Assembly: GCA_032622095.1 (NCBI GenBank)
Contig: CP136065.1
Coordinates: 25,369,141-25,433,140, forward strand
Length of the DNA: 64,000 bases
Source of the DNA: Siphonodentalium dalli
Taxonomy: Eukaryota > Mollusca > Scaphopoda > Gadilida > Siphonodentaliidae
Reading direction: 5' to 3'
A program made the translations under genes and the position numbers. Positions 46,006 to 57,441 of this stretch are shown piece after piece; positions within the stretch are counted from its first letter, which is position 1, and each line of letters begins with the position of its first letter. Under the pieces are notes generated by a model. That model worked only from the letters and a program-made list of their open reading frames with translations. It searched no databases and had not been told where the DNA came from.

Positions 46006-47050
46006 TGGAGTGAGCGTATGGCCAGTCGTGAGGTGAATATGTATACAAGGAATTACTGTTCGATCATGCATGTTGTGTATGAGCATACAGCGGGTAGTTT
46101 AGTTTACGAATAGGGTACTACGTCAATAGAATTTGTTTTCCTTCAATTCGTTGTCGTTTTCCCCTATCGGTTCTTACGATCAGGGTTTGGGATTTTCATC
46201 AAAACTCACAATTACACCATGAAGTAATAAGTTCGCGATCGTTTCTCAGCTCCCCAGTGTGTGAGATGACTCCGAGACCCCCCCCCCCCCCCCCCAGTGT
46301 GTGAGATGACTCCGAGATTATGTCCTTACATTGTCATCCTATGTGGCCTTATTGTTTTTATCTATTATAGTGGCAATAAAATCAGTCGTCGTGAAACACG
46401 GGAATCTTGCGAAACACAAAGCGCTATTACATCTTTCTGTACTAAATACTCATTGACGAAAAGTTCCCTCAGCTGACAATTTCCCACCGATTAATAATAA
46501 TCCTTCTGCGCTTGTATTATCTGTGTATATGTTTGTCGTCTGATCAATTTCACTGGTCACCCCTCCAAATGAATGATGGACCATTCCATTATAAACTTTT
46601 ATAACTGACTGGAAGAACCCATTCAGTAAAGAAAGGGTTAAACGAGGGTTCGTAATTTCCTTGAATATCACATGTCCTTATTATAATAATAATATGAAAT
46701 ATTTTCATTCAGGTGTCATTGTGTCAGTCACACAGCATGCATAGAACGAATGCGAATAAGTGAAGCGTTCATATAAAGGAGCTTCGCCGAGTTCATAAAA
46801 AACAATATATTGATTTACTTTTATTTAGTTGAATTCACAACAGCGTTGCATCTATTTCATGCACACAAAAACCTCATAACAATACCATCACAGCATACAA
46901 AGAATCCATCCGGGTGACCGGTGATGCACAGACATGTTTGATTCACACAAGAGGTAGGTTTACCGTGACTTTATTTTCTGTATTTATGCCATACATGTAT
47001 GTTGTGATCAATGTTGGGCGTTCATCACGCAGGCCCGATTACACCGAGCG
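46006..47050. other. No gene; poly-C tract flanked by a duplication
   Basis: A run of C at about 46269-46294 has 'cagtgtgtgagatgactcc' on both sides. The 67-codon frame at 46914 ends in the minisatellite and is not supported. Confidence 0.45.
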
Positions 47051-47059
47051 TCTGCCTGC

Positions 47060-49050
47060 TCTATTTATATTCTACAAATACACAAAGCCTGTATTGGACA
47101 TATTTATATATAGTTAGTTTGAGGCTTGTAATCTCTATTTATATTCTACAACTACACAAGTCGGGCACCTGAGATGGTAAGCCTCTATTGGACATATTTA
47201 TATATCGTTAGTTGGAGGCTTGTAATCTCTATTTATATTCTACAACTACACAAGTCGGGTACCTGAGATGGTAATCCTCTATATTGGATATATTTATATA
47301 TAGTTAGTTGGAGGCTTGTAATCTCTATTTATATTCTACAAATACACAAGTCGGGTACCTGAGATGGTAATCCTCTATATTGGATATATTTATATATAGT
47401 TAATTTGGAGGCTTGTAATCTCTATTTATATTCTACAAATACACAAGTCGGGTACCTGAGATGGTAAGCCTCTATATTGGATATATTTATATATAGTTAG
47501 TGGGAGGCTTGTAATATCTATTTATATTCTACAAATACACAAGTCGGGTACCTGATATGGTAAGCCTCTATATTGGATATATTTATATATAGTTAGTTGG
47601 AGGCTTGTAATCTCTATTTATATTCTACAAATACACAAGTCGGGTACCTGAGATGTTAAGCCTCTATATTGGATATATTTATATATAGTTAGTTGGAGGC
47701 TTGTAATATCTATTTATATTCTACAGGTTCACAAGTCGGGTACCTGAGTTGGTAATCCTCTATATTGGATATATTTATATATAGTTAGTTGGAGGCTTGT
47801 AATATCTATTTGTATTCTACAAATACACAAGTCGGGTACCTGAGTTGCACATACATGAGATGGTAAGCCTCTATATTGGATATATTTATATATAGTTAGT
47901 TGGAGGCTTGTAATCTCTATTTATATTCTACAACTACACAAGTCGGGTACCTGAGATGGTAATCCTCTATATTGGATATATTTATATATAGTTAGTTGGA
48001 GGCTTGTAATCTCTATTTATATTCTACAAATACACAAGTCGGGTACCTGAGATGGTAATCCTCTATATTGGATATATTTATATATAGTTAATTGGAGGCT
48101 TGTAATCTCTATTTATATTCTACAAATACACAAGTCGGGTACCTGAGATGGTAAGCCTCTATATTGGATATATTTATATATAGTTAGTGGGAGGCTTGTA
48201 ATATCTATTTATATTCTACAACTACACAAGTCGGGTACCTGAGATGGTAATCCCCTATTGGATATATTTATATATAGTTAGTTGGAGGCTTGTAATCTCT
48301 ATTTATATTCTACAAATACACAAGTCGGGTACCTGAGATGGTAATCCTCTATTGGATATATTTATATATAGTCTGTTGGAGGCTTGTAATCTCTATTTAT
48401 ATTCTACAAGTACACAAGTCGTGTACCTGAGTTGGTAATCCTCTATATTGGATATATTTATATATAGTTAGTTGGAGGCTTGTAATCTCTATTTATATTC
48501 TACAAATACACAAGTCGGGTACCTGAGATGGTAATCCTCTATATTGGATATATTTATATATAGTTAGTGGGAGGCTTGTAATCTCTATTTACATTCTACA
48601 AACACACAAGTCGGGTACCTGAGTTTGTAAACCTCTATTGGATATATTTATATATAGTTAGTGGGAGGCTTGTAATCTCTATTTACATTCTACAACTACA
48701 CAAGTCGGGTACCTGAGATGGTAATCCTCTATTGGATATATTTATATATAGTTAGTGGGAGGCTTGTAATCTCTATTTATATTCTACAAATACACAAGTC
48801 GGGTACCTGAGATGGTAAGCCTCTATATTGGATATATTTATATATAGTTAGTTGGAGGCTTGTAATCTCTAATTATATTCTACAAATACACAAGTCGGGT
48901 ACCTGAGATGGTAAGCCTCTATATTGGATATATTTATATAGAGTTAGTTGGAGGCTTGTAATCTCTATTTATATTCTACAAATACACAAGTCGGGTACCT
49001 GAGTTGCGCATACCTGAGATGGTAAGCCTCTATATTGGATATATTTATAT
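47060..49050 (+). repeat. Minisatellite, ~96-bp unit, about 20 copies
   Basis: Each unit has 'ggaggcttgtaatctc', 'tatttatattctacaaat', 'acacaagtcgggtacctg', 'agatggtaagcc' and 'attggatatatttatata'. Variants include 'aatcc' for 'aagcc', 'gttagtggg' for 'gttagttgg', units lacking 'ata', and two long units with an extra 'gttgcacatacatgag'-like segment (about 47845 and 49000). The order of variants from 47215 recurs from about 47905. A stray unit end lies at about 49765. Confidence 0.95.
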
Positions 49051-49399
49051 CTGTATCTGTAGATATTACAGTGCAGGAACCAATTCTGGTTGTAGACGCA
49101 CCGGTCCAGGTGCTACCACGGCCGAGTAACTTTATAACAATGTCATCATCATTTATTGTCTACCATCTATATATAAGACATTCAAGACAAATTACAAATA
49201 AATATATACAAGTAATATATACAGTCACGTGTGCATCATCACGCATAATATAATCATAATACATTGAATTAATTTCCCTGTTCATTTAAGATCTTTCTAA
49301 CATGTATTAATCTATAGTCATTTAATTAACTTGATTTATATATATATCATATATGTGGTTATTATTAGGTGCGTATTTATATAACAGAACATTTTGCCG
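49051..49399. other. No gene recognised
   Basis: AT-rich, with a short open frame starting in the minisatellite. Confidence 0.4.
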
Positions 49400-49760
49400 G
49401 GCTGGTCCGGCTCGCCAAGAGTAGAGATCGACGCTGGGCGAGCATGACCAACTCGGGCCCATGTCAAGTTACATGTTATATACGGTGACTCCAGTAGCGT
49501 TCTTTAACGTGCACACATGGAGGCGTGTACACGGGTCAGCCATTAATGTGGCGCCCGATCGGACAGCGTACTGCACCCACGACAACATACCCGGACAAGT
49601 GTTGTAATGGGGGAAAGTCGGCATTTTGCATTCGGATCTTTATTCAGTGATCTCGAATGAGACTTTTCAGCCTGACAAACATGGTATCTGACAGAGTTAT
49701 GATTTTTGTCAGAATACCCTGACCAGGTTGTGATCCCCGGTCCGCTAGCACGCTATCTCT
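49400..49760 (+). repeat. Dispersed repeat with 'gttctttaacgtgcac'
   Basis: GC-richer than its surroundings. It contains 'gttctttaacgtgcac', 'gtacacgggtcagcc', 'gtgttgtaatgggggaa' and 'tgatccccggtccgctag'. From general knowledge, sequences like this are abundant in marine invertebrate genomes. Only one copy is in this window, so this rests on memory. Confidence 0.35.
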
Positions 49761-50307
49761 CGGCTATATAGTTAGTTGGAGATTTGTAATTAGCTTTTAT
49801 TCAGCGTCGTAGGGGCCTGCGGCCCATGTTTGCACTTCGCGCACATTTGAACCTAAATATTCACATTGGTTCATATTCGACTAATTGATTCTGAAATAAG
49901 CCCATAGTGAGTTTATTTGATTTAAACAAAAAATATTTAATTAAAGTTTTTTAAACCAAACTTTTGAAAACACCAACGCCGTTATAACCTCCGCCAGGGT
50001 GCACACCAAAGTAGGTTGAAATCTGTCCAGGGTCTGCGATACAAATCCGGATGGACAGACAGATCCAACTCTTTTATAGATACATAGATTATAAAATTAT
50101 AATTATAGATTGGGCTAGTCTATATATATATTATTATTTTTTTCACAGCTCACGACAAGTGCGGGATACCATTATTTAGCCGTCTCAAGATGGCCATGGC
50201 AAAGAGTGAGTTCCACATTCATATGTTTCCTATTTCATATATGCAATCATAAATATTTCATATATGCAATCAACGTCGTTTTCGATGCATCTGTCGGCGT
50301 ATAGAAA
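49761..50307. other. No gene; fragment of a '...cctccgccagggtg...' repeat
   Basis: 49980-50080 contains 'taacctccgccagggtg', 'gttgaaatctgtcc' and 'atggacagacagatcc', resembling widespread invertebrate repeats. No coding sequence. Confidence 0.35.
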
Positions 50308-50368
50308 TGTCTGATGCCGAATTACATATTGTATAAATTATACTAAGTATGTAGTTCGGCATCAGACA
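50308..50368. repeat. Hairpin, 21-bp arms
   Basis: 'tgtctgatgccgaattaca' at 50308 and its inverse at 50348-50368 differ at one position; the loop is 19 bp. Confidence 0.85.
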
Positions 50369-51547
50369 CTTGATAGCTTATAATTAGGACAATCGGCATA
50401 TTAGTTGGTTAGTAAACTAGTTTTTTTTAAAGAAACTATGTTAAAAACACTAAAATAGTAAAACTACCCAAGTGATACTTGTGTCTGGACTCCAGCTACT
50501 CTTTTAACGGAAAATGGGAAATTGGGTCGAGAATAAATTGCGCGACCGACCGGAAGTTCGAGATGAACACACACACTTCGATCTCTGTTTCCAACTTTCC
50601 AACTATACAAAAGCAAGACACCACACCGTAAACTATTAAACTGAAGGCCTACTTGCTGGTGTAAATTTCACTTATTGAAAACGATTCTAGAACATCTATT
50701 GTCATAAAGACAATCCGATTCGATAGCAATTTCGAAGCGGTGTTCCCAAACTGCCTCACCGAATTTGCGGTCTCCGGTGACAAACTCGAAAAGTAAACAA
50801 TCGCTACAAAGGTGCATTCTATGCTTCCATGACCACTGCCATGTCATATTAGTATTGGCACGAAGCTGGAGAAATGCTAATACTAATGGTGGAATAGGTA
50901 TGTAAAACATTCCTTTATCCCCAACTAAATTATCGCATTTCATAGTTTCACTGATCTGTCTAATTCGTTAATTTTATTTTCACGGTATGGTAACTATGGA
51001 CGCTTTTAGGAAATGGCGTTATGATGTGGGGCGACCGTTGGTGCATGTCGCCCAATTTCTTAAAGTATAACTGCGCGTTGTGATGCAGGAAATGACATTT
51101 CCCTCGGCTGATAGAGATTGTCGCTACCAAGCGTATCTAAGGGCATTGACCAATCAAATGCACATATTTAAGCGAAAGTCGTTGTAATTATATAACACTA
51201 GGGAGCTACATTTAATTGAAATGCAGGCAATTTTCCTCATATTTAATTGATATCATGACAACTTCCATTTATAAAAGAATGTGACATAGGAACTATTTTG
51301 CTAACTACGATTGAATATTTTGTTTGAACATTTACACCCACAGTAGAAATTTATACCCACAGAATGAAGATGTATGCCCACAGTAGGGTGTAAAGATGAA
51401 ATTTACAAAATAGTTGTTATACACACAATATCACAATCAATTATGGTATAAATATAGTTCACAATTCTCAAATAGCAGAACATAAAGTTGATGTATAGCC
51501 GAAACCAGCATCCTCCGTGAAATAAATAGATGATCTTTAATGAGTTG
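50369..51547. other. No recognised gene; one 91-codon minus-strand frame
   Basis: The frame at 50668-50943 (minus) encodes 'WQWSWKHRMHLCSDC' and 'DRKFGEAVWEHRFEI'. It looks unlike the flanking AT-rich DNA, but I do not recognise it. Short 'acccacagta'-type repeats lie at 51335-51395. Confidence 0.35.
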
Positions 51548-51658
51548 CAATTCTATACGAAATTTATTAACCGAGTGCACTAAATTCGATTCGAGCCGAA
51601 CTTTAGCGATGTTCGAATCGAATTTAGAGGACGAGGTTAATAAATTTCGTATAGAATT
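51548..51658. repeat. 111-bp nested hairpin
   Basis: Outer 24-bp arms are exact inverses ('aattctatacgaaattta' + 'ttaacc'). An inner pair ('ctaaattcgattcgag' and reversed 'ctaaattcgattcgaa') lies within them. Confidence 0.9.
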
Positions 51659-52520
51659 ACGACGAATTTGAGACCCATTTTTTTCACATAATCACATTTT
51701 AGCATTGAAAAACAATCTCGAAACGGCTGGGGTTAAAACAAAATTAATATTGATTTCCGTGTGCATAACCCAAGAGGAAGTAAAGACACCTTCAAGAAAA
51801 AATATTGACAAAATTGTTTAACCACCCTTATCATCCATGTTTATCTCACAGTCAACACCAAATAACCCAACACAAATTCAATGCCATAATTATATTCTAA
51901 TTTAACATCATAATAAAGTTCCGACATTGACATCGATATCATAGCGTCTTATTAAAAACATGAGGCCGGATTTAGGAGTTAATTATGTGATAAAGTGAAA
52001 TAAAAGATTAGTTACCAATATATCATGTTTACATCTAGTTCGGTTTAAAAGTTATTACTTGTGGTCCCAAAGTGATATACATGTTTATTATATGATCATA
52101 AACTTTCTTCTAAAAGTCCCATACTAAATCGTACGGAAACGGAGTTGATAAATCACGATATCTACTATACTGGATGTTCCTATAAATAGGAATGGTGAGT
52201 TAATAACAAGCTCACGCAAGGTCATGAGTTATTAATAGGAATTGTAAATCCCGGGGGGGGGGGGGGGGTCACTGATTATTAAACGGTGTGTATTTCATCA
52301 TACGTCTATTGTTTATATAATTTTTACCCGTTGAATCATATTCTTGTGCATTTGATGGATTCATGTGCATATATAAACGGGTCAGTAATTAGGTATACCA
52401 GGTATAATGGGTTTGATAACATTGGTAGATCATATAATAACACGCTTATTGCATTGTTTCGAGGTTGAGATGAGGATTTATCAACCCTAGAAAGTTAATG
52501 TTAATATTAACTTCCTCGGG
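51659..52520. other. No gene; poly-G tract
   Basis: A run of about 16 G lies near 52253-52268. A short frame at 52286-52468 is unsupported. Confidence 0.45.
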
Positions 52521-52524
52521 TTAA

Positions 52525-52984
52525 CCCTTTGAGTGACAGGGGCCGATCTCATCGGCCCTAATTTATGGTGTGTAAAAATCGGCCCTAAAAAAAAATAAAA
52601 AAAATAAAAAAATAAAAATTTAAGATTTTTTTTTTGGGGTTGAATATTTTTTGGGAATGCTTAAGCATGCTATAGCGAATTTAAAAACAAACTCGATAAA
52701 ACCTTAGGGGCATGTTATAACTCAAAACTATCACCAAGTATTCATAGTAATAATTTTGATGCCCATGAAAAACGTAAGATTCCCTGGCACTAAACCTACA
52801 AAAATAAGTCTGTTAAAGAATATAAGAAAAAATTATTAAAATTGTAAAAAATGATGAAAAATTGTTAGGCCAATGCATTCTCTTATATATGCGAGGCGAC
52901 CTATGGTCGACTCGCATATATAAGAGAATGCAATGGCACAGGGTATATGGGTTGATACACAAATCGGACCTGGCACTCAAAGGG
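52525..52984. mobile_element. 460-bp piggyBac-like MITE with internal hairpin
   Basis: The ends are inverted 'CCCTTTGAGTGACAGG' / 'CCCTTTGAGTGCCAGG', flanked by TTAA on both sides (52521-52524 and 52985-52988). TTAA sites and CCC-starting ends are typical of piggyBac elements; the assignment is an inference. Inside are a remnant of the A-rich minisatellite (52805-52860) and a hairpin with perfect 21-bp arms (52875-52895 with 52911-52931; 'gcattctcttatatatgc' + 'gag'). Confidence 0.75.
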
Positions 52985-53144
52985 TTAATAAATCATCATG
53001 TCAACCTCGAAACAATGCAATAAATCTACAATAATATTCAGAAATTGCCTTACGCTAAACTAAAAAAAGCCATAATTAAGTGTCATATTCCAACAATTTG
53101 CCTTCCATTCCAAAGTTAATTCCATCATGCACTTCTGTTATGAT

Positions 53145-53440
53145 TGATTGATTGATTGGGGTTTAATGTCGCTTTCATCAACTAAGGCCATATCACGACA
53201 TTGCCAGTTTTAGTGGTGGAGGAAATCCGCACACTTAAGGCTTATCTAACAGTTAGGAAGTTAATGTTACCACATTGGAATCACTGTTAGACTGTTGGAA
53301 TCTAACAGTGAGTTCAGTGGCTGATAAACCCATCGACAATCTGCGGCAAACCACCGGCTATCGGCGAGTAACTGGCAACTCCACCAGATAACCATTTCGA
53401 GTTACAAAGTCCACGATGGAAACATGCGGATTTCAACCGA
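53145..53440 (+). repeat. Dispersed 'ggggtttaatgtcg' repeat
   Basis: Contains 'attgattggggtttaatg', 'catatcacgacattgcc', 'agtggtggaggaaatcc', 'aaccaccggctatcgg' and 'gagtaactggcaact'. A fragment of its start recurs at 18655. Related repeats are widespread in mollusc genomes from general knowledge. Confidence 0.5.
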
Positions 53441-54000
53441 GCACGTTTCTAATCACATTTAGTATCCAATTAGCAAATACCGAGTATGTTTTAATCACAT
53501 TTATTCCACCACCTCCTGCAACAGGGTCAGATATATTTGCAAAATATACACCATGGCAGGGCGTAATGCTAATCTAAGAATGGCCTCAGGTAATGCACTC
53601 CTGATATGACCTCTCATAAGGATTAATTAAAATACATGTATGGTTCCATGAGGGTAAATTAAAATATTTAGTAGATTAACGCGCGAATTCCCGTTCGAAT
53701 TAATCGGCTGGCACTTTTTGACATGCGAATAACAAACCATGGGTCAACCAAGCATGTCTCGAGAGACGCCCGCTGAATGAAATAATAATGTAAACGACAA
53801 TAAACGAAATTGAAATTCTCAACTACACCTTTTACCGGACTCGGCCTCGGGGTCGCACTACAACTTTTAATTTGTCCCAAAATTCCCCATTTCTATAAAT
53901 AAAACCTCCATGCGCCCATTGATTACCAAGAAACAGTAGCTGAATGTACACCCGGAGTGCGGGAATAAGTCTAATGGTGCGATTTAAAAAATGCCATGGT
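53441..54000. other. No gene recognised
   Basis: Two short minus-strand frames lack any known domain. Confidence 0.4.
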
Positions 54001-54965
54001 TTAAAGGGACCCAAGGCACTCGTAGTGGGTAAATATGTCAAACATATAACAATCTGTAAAACATCACAAGGCACTCGTAGTAGGTAAATATGTCAAACAT
54101 ATAAAGGGACCCAAGGCACTCGTGGTGGGTAAATATGTCAAACATATACCAATCTGTAAAGGGACCCAAGGCACTCGTAGTGGGTAAATATGTCAAACAT
54201 ATAAAGGGACCCAAGGCACTAGTGGTGGGTAAATATGTCAAACATAAAGGGACCCAATGCACTCGTAGTGGGTAATTATGTCATACATATAAAGGGACCC
54301 AACGCACTCGTGGTGGGTAAATATGTCAAACATATAAAGGGACCCAAGGCACTCGTAGTGGGTAATTATGTCATACATATAAAGGGACCCAAGGCACTCG
54401 TGGTGGGTAAATATGTCAAACATATAAAGGGACCCAAGGCACTCGTGGTGGGTAAATATGTCAAACATAAAGGGACCCAATGCACTCGTGGTGGGTAAAT
54501 ATGTCAAACATATAAAGGGACCCAAGGCACTCGTGGTGGGTAAATATGTCAAACATATAAAGGGACCCAAATGCATTCGTGATGGGTAAATATGTCAAAC
54601 ATATAAAGGGCCCCAAGACACTCGTGGTGGGTAATTATGTCATACATATAACAGTCTGTAAAGGACCCAAGGTCACTCGTGGTGGGTAAATATGTCAAAC
54701 ATATAAAGGGATCCAAGGCACTCGTGGTGGGTAATTATGCCATACATATAACAGTCTGTAAAGGGACCCAATGCACTCGTGTTGGGTAATTATGTCATAC
54801 ATATAAAGGGACCCAATGCACTCGTGGTGGCTAAATATGTCAAACATATAAAGGGACCCAATGCACTCGTGGTGGGTAAATATGTCAAACATATAAAGGG
54901 ACCCAAGGCACTCGTAGTGGGTAAATATGTCAAACATACAGTAACAATCTGTAAAACATCACCAT
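54001..54965 (+). repeat. Minisatellite, 45-bp unit, about 20 copies
   Basis: The unit is 'aaagggacccaaggcactcg' followed by 'tggtgggtaaatatgtc' and 'aaacatat'. A second subtype reads 'gtaattatgtcatacat'. Some units carry an extra 'acaatctgta'-like 11-12 bp. Because 45 is a multiple of 3, both strands stay open over several units (encoding, for example, 'IKGPNALVVGKYVKH'). I regard this as an artefact. Confidence 0.95.
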
Positions 54966-55004
54966 TTAGAGCATGGAGAAATAGATAAATTTTGTTCTTA
55001 TCAA

Positions 55005-55255
55005 GCCTTGAAATAGGGTGTCTGTCATTTGCAGAATGAGGTCCCCGGGGGTGAATTTAGTGATGCTACCCCGCCATAGCGGGCTAGCATCACCAAATTC
55101 ACCCTTTGGGGACCTCATTCTGCTTACACCTCAGCAGAATGAGGTTCCCAGATGGTGAATTTGGTGATGCTAGCCCGCTATGCGGGGTAGCATCACTAAA
55201 TTCACCCTCTGGGGACCTCATTCTGCAAATGACAGACTCACTATTTCAAGTCTTG
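55005..55255. mobile_element. Double hairpin element
   Basis: Two palindromes (55031-55123 and 55134-55226), each starting 'GCAGAATGAGGT' and ending in its inverse 'ACCTCATTCTGC', lie back to back. The outer flanks 'ccttgaaatagggtgtctg' and reversed 'cttgaaatagtgagtctg' are inverted as well. A single-hairpin copy is at 58423-58548. There is no ORF. Confidence 0.85.
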
Positions 55256-55279
55256 GTTCTTATATTAATTATTGACAGT

Positions 55280-55590
55280 TCTCCAAAAATGAAATTTCGC
55301 GTGTTGATTTTAAAATTTCGGGCGCCATCTTGGCCACCATATTGGATTTTGGTGTCGGAAGTTTGGCTAATTTGTAAGGGTGGCATATCAGCATAACGAA
55401 TCGAGTTGAAAACAAGACCGCATGTGATATTATCTTTACTATAATGGCGATCGAAGAGCACTGGTGCATATCAAGCACAATGGCCGCCATGTTGGACGAC
55501 ATCTTGTCTGGGAAAAAGTTAGTGGAGACCTTCACGGAGAAAATGAGTACGCTGAAGTTGAGTTCTGGGTTCAACCAATATCTCCTGGAC
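55280..55590 (-). mobile_element. Fragment of the 8-13 kb palindrome family
   Basis: Matches 12690-13044 in the same orientation, with 'gccatcttggcc', 'ttggctaatttgtaaggg', 'accgcatgtgatat', 'cttgtctggg' and the terminus 'ccaatatctcctggac'. It keeps one end only and lacks the opposite arm. Confidence 0.75.
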
Positions 55591-55599
55591 AAAAGGTTG

Positions 55600-56214
55600 A
55601 ATTTGTTCAAATAGTTGGATACTCCAGCAGTATCTAGTGTTATTTATTGTTGTGAAGAGAATGGTTGGTCGCGAAACGCCCGTCGAAATGGATAGTGATC
55701 TTCTCCTTCACCCCATGATTTGTCGTTTTGAGGATATCTGACCACAGAAAATCGTCATGTCTGAACGCGGCAAAGTTGAATTGAATTTTGGATAATGAAT
55801 GGGGAAGAGCCCACGAGCTTTAATACGGGTGTGTGGGGGCGCACGAGGTGTCCCTTTATGTTGGATGTTTTGTGTAGTTGCTGAGCGGGTCGTGTTGGTG
55901 CGCTGAAATGAGGAACGGGGCCCCGTGTTATAAGGTTAAATGATGTTAGTTGTGTTAGTTATGCCCGAGTACCCTGCAAACGGGCATTCTGAATATTTGC
56001 GTCCAAAATGTAGTGACCATGCTATGTTGCTTTATTACAATGAATAAAATAAATCGATAAATTTAGGTTATGTGTCAATGGTACGTCACTTTACAAGTTC
56101 GTGTGTCTGTTTTGGTAATGTTTTAATTTTAATTTTCTGTATGCTCATATGTCTGTTATGTTTGTCCCCCGAAGTAAGCCCAAAATAGAGTTAAAACGAA
56201 CTTAATTACAAACT
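55600..56214. other. No gene recognised
   Basis: No ORF or repeat noted. Upstream exons of the fucosyltransferase could lie here, but none was identified. Confidence 0.35.
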
Positions 56215-56560
56215 ATATACCGGTACACGTCCGTCCGTGCGTCCGGAAATAGTTTCCGGATGATAACTTTAGTTTCGGTTATTATATCAAAAGCAAATTT
56301 CATAGGTGAGTTTATCAGACCAAAATACAGGTCAAATTCGAATATTGGTACAATCCGCCCATTTTTGCGAGAGTTATGGGCCTTTATTTACTTAGAATCT
56401 AGTAATTTTCTGGTTTCCGGATGATAACTTCAGTTTGTGTGATCATATCTAAATCAAATTTAGAATGGTAGTTTATCAGCCCAAAATACAGATCAAGTTC
56501 GAATATGGGTACGATCCACCCATTTTTGTCTGGTTGCTCTCAAATATGGAATATTGATTT
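56215..56560 (+). repeat. Dispersed repeat Y (plus-strand copy)
   Basis: Contains an internal near-duplication: 'tttccggatgataacttt' at 56260 and 'tttccggatgataacttc' at 56413, each followed by 'tttatcagaccaaaatac' or a near-copy. Inverse of 19340-19745. Confidence 0.65.
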
Positions 56561-57416
56561 CTTATATGAAAATATAGTATGAACTTTTTTCCGATGATTT
56601 CTTATATAGTTTGCCGTGAACCATTTCAGGGGACACTGGTTGGATTGTTCTGAAATTTAGTATCGGATTTAGGGTACTTGTTTTTTCAGAAAAGCTGATG
56701 CCCCTAAAGGTGAAGGTAACTGAAGAATGACCTTCACCTGATACATGCGACACGTTGTTAAAGGATGACATCGCGTTTATTTGATTTGTACTTAATATCT
56801 AAATAATTTAAACTGGTGAATGAATGGGGGAATGGATTTTTGTGAGCGGGAAATTTATTTAACTAGCTGCTGTAGTTCTGGATTTTTCCAGATCAAATTT
56901 GGCTGTGGGATAGCCCCGTCGTACACTTGGGGATTTATTTTTAAAAGTAAACACATGACCTATGATTTTTCTTGCATTTTCGTGATCAACTGGTGTCAAT
57001 CTAGCTGGGTAAACATCACTGGTATGGCCTGCAGGCTTCAATTCAGTGAATTTGGCGGAAACGTTAACACTGTCGCCTATGGGAAACCATTTAGTTCAGT
57101 GATTCCTGTGGTCGGACGGCCTTTCATATTTCAGATGATGATGTAGTGTGATGGATGTGATGAGTGTCGTAAAGAGCGTTCCATGCTTGGGGCGGTCCCT
57201 GTCAGAGCCCACAGGCCCCACACATTTTATTAAGAGAGCTTTTCCATTAGCTATAACTTATTGTCACTTATTGTTTTAAAGCCACAGTCCAGTGGTGCCT
57301 TACCTTCGCTCAATTGTTTTGGACTGAAATACAGCAGGTCGCCAGACCGATGACATGATCTGATCTTCTCAACTCGACGTGCTATATGTAGACAAATATC
57401 AATTCATTGTAGTGAT
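56561..57416. other. Region upstream of the fucosyltransferase exon
   Basis: A minus-strand frame (about 57100-56859) reads 'LTPVDHENARKIIGHVF' and 'SPSVRRGYPTAKFD'. It looks peptide-like but is not recognised. The overlapping plus-strand frame (56820-57146) is likely its shadow. An R1 box lies at 57172. First exon(s) of the gene at 57442 were not found. Confidence 0.35.
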
Positions 57417-57420
57417 ATGT

Positions 57421-57441
57421 ATTTCTTTTCTTTCCCCCCAG
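57421..57441 (+). other. 3' splice site of the fucosyltransferase exon
   Basis: 'tttcttttctttcccccc' followed by AG (57440-57441) is a strong pyrimidine tract plus acceptor. An ATG at 57417 happens to be in frame just before it and would translate the tract as 'MYFFSFPPE', so I do not use it as the start. Confidence 0.8.

Noticed and set aside
47060-49050. Regularly repeated 96-bp units as a possible CRISPR array
   Set aside because: The units are tandem copies without unique spacers, in animal DNA and with no cas genes. It is a minisatellite.
49700-49750. Possible tRNA-like sequence on the minus strand ('gctagcggaccgg')
   Set aside because: It does not give a consistent acceptor stem or B box. 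It belongs to a dispersed repeat.
54235-54937. Several repetitive ORFs on both strands in the 54 kb region
   Set aside because: They are produced by a 45-bp tandem unit whose length is a multiple of three. No start exon, signal or domain supports them.
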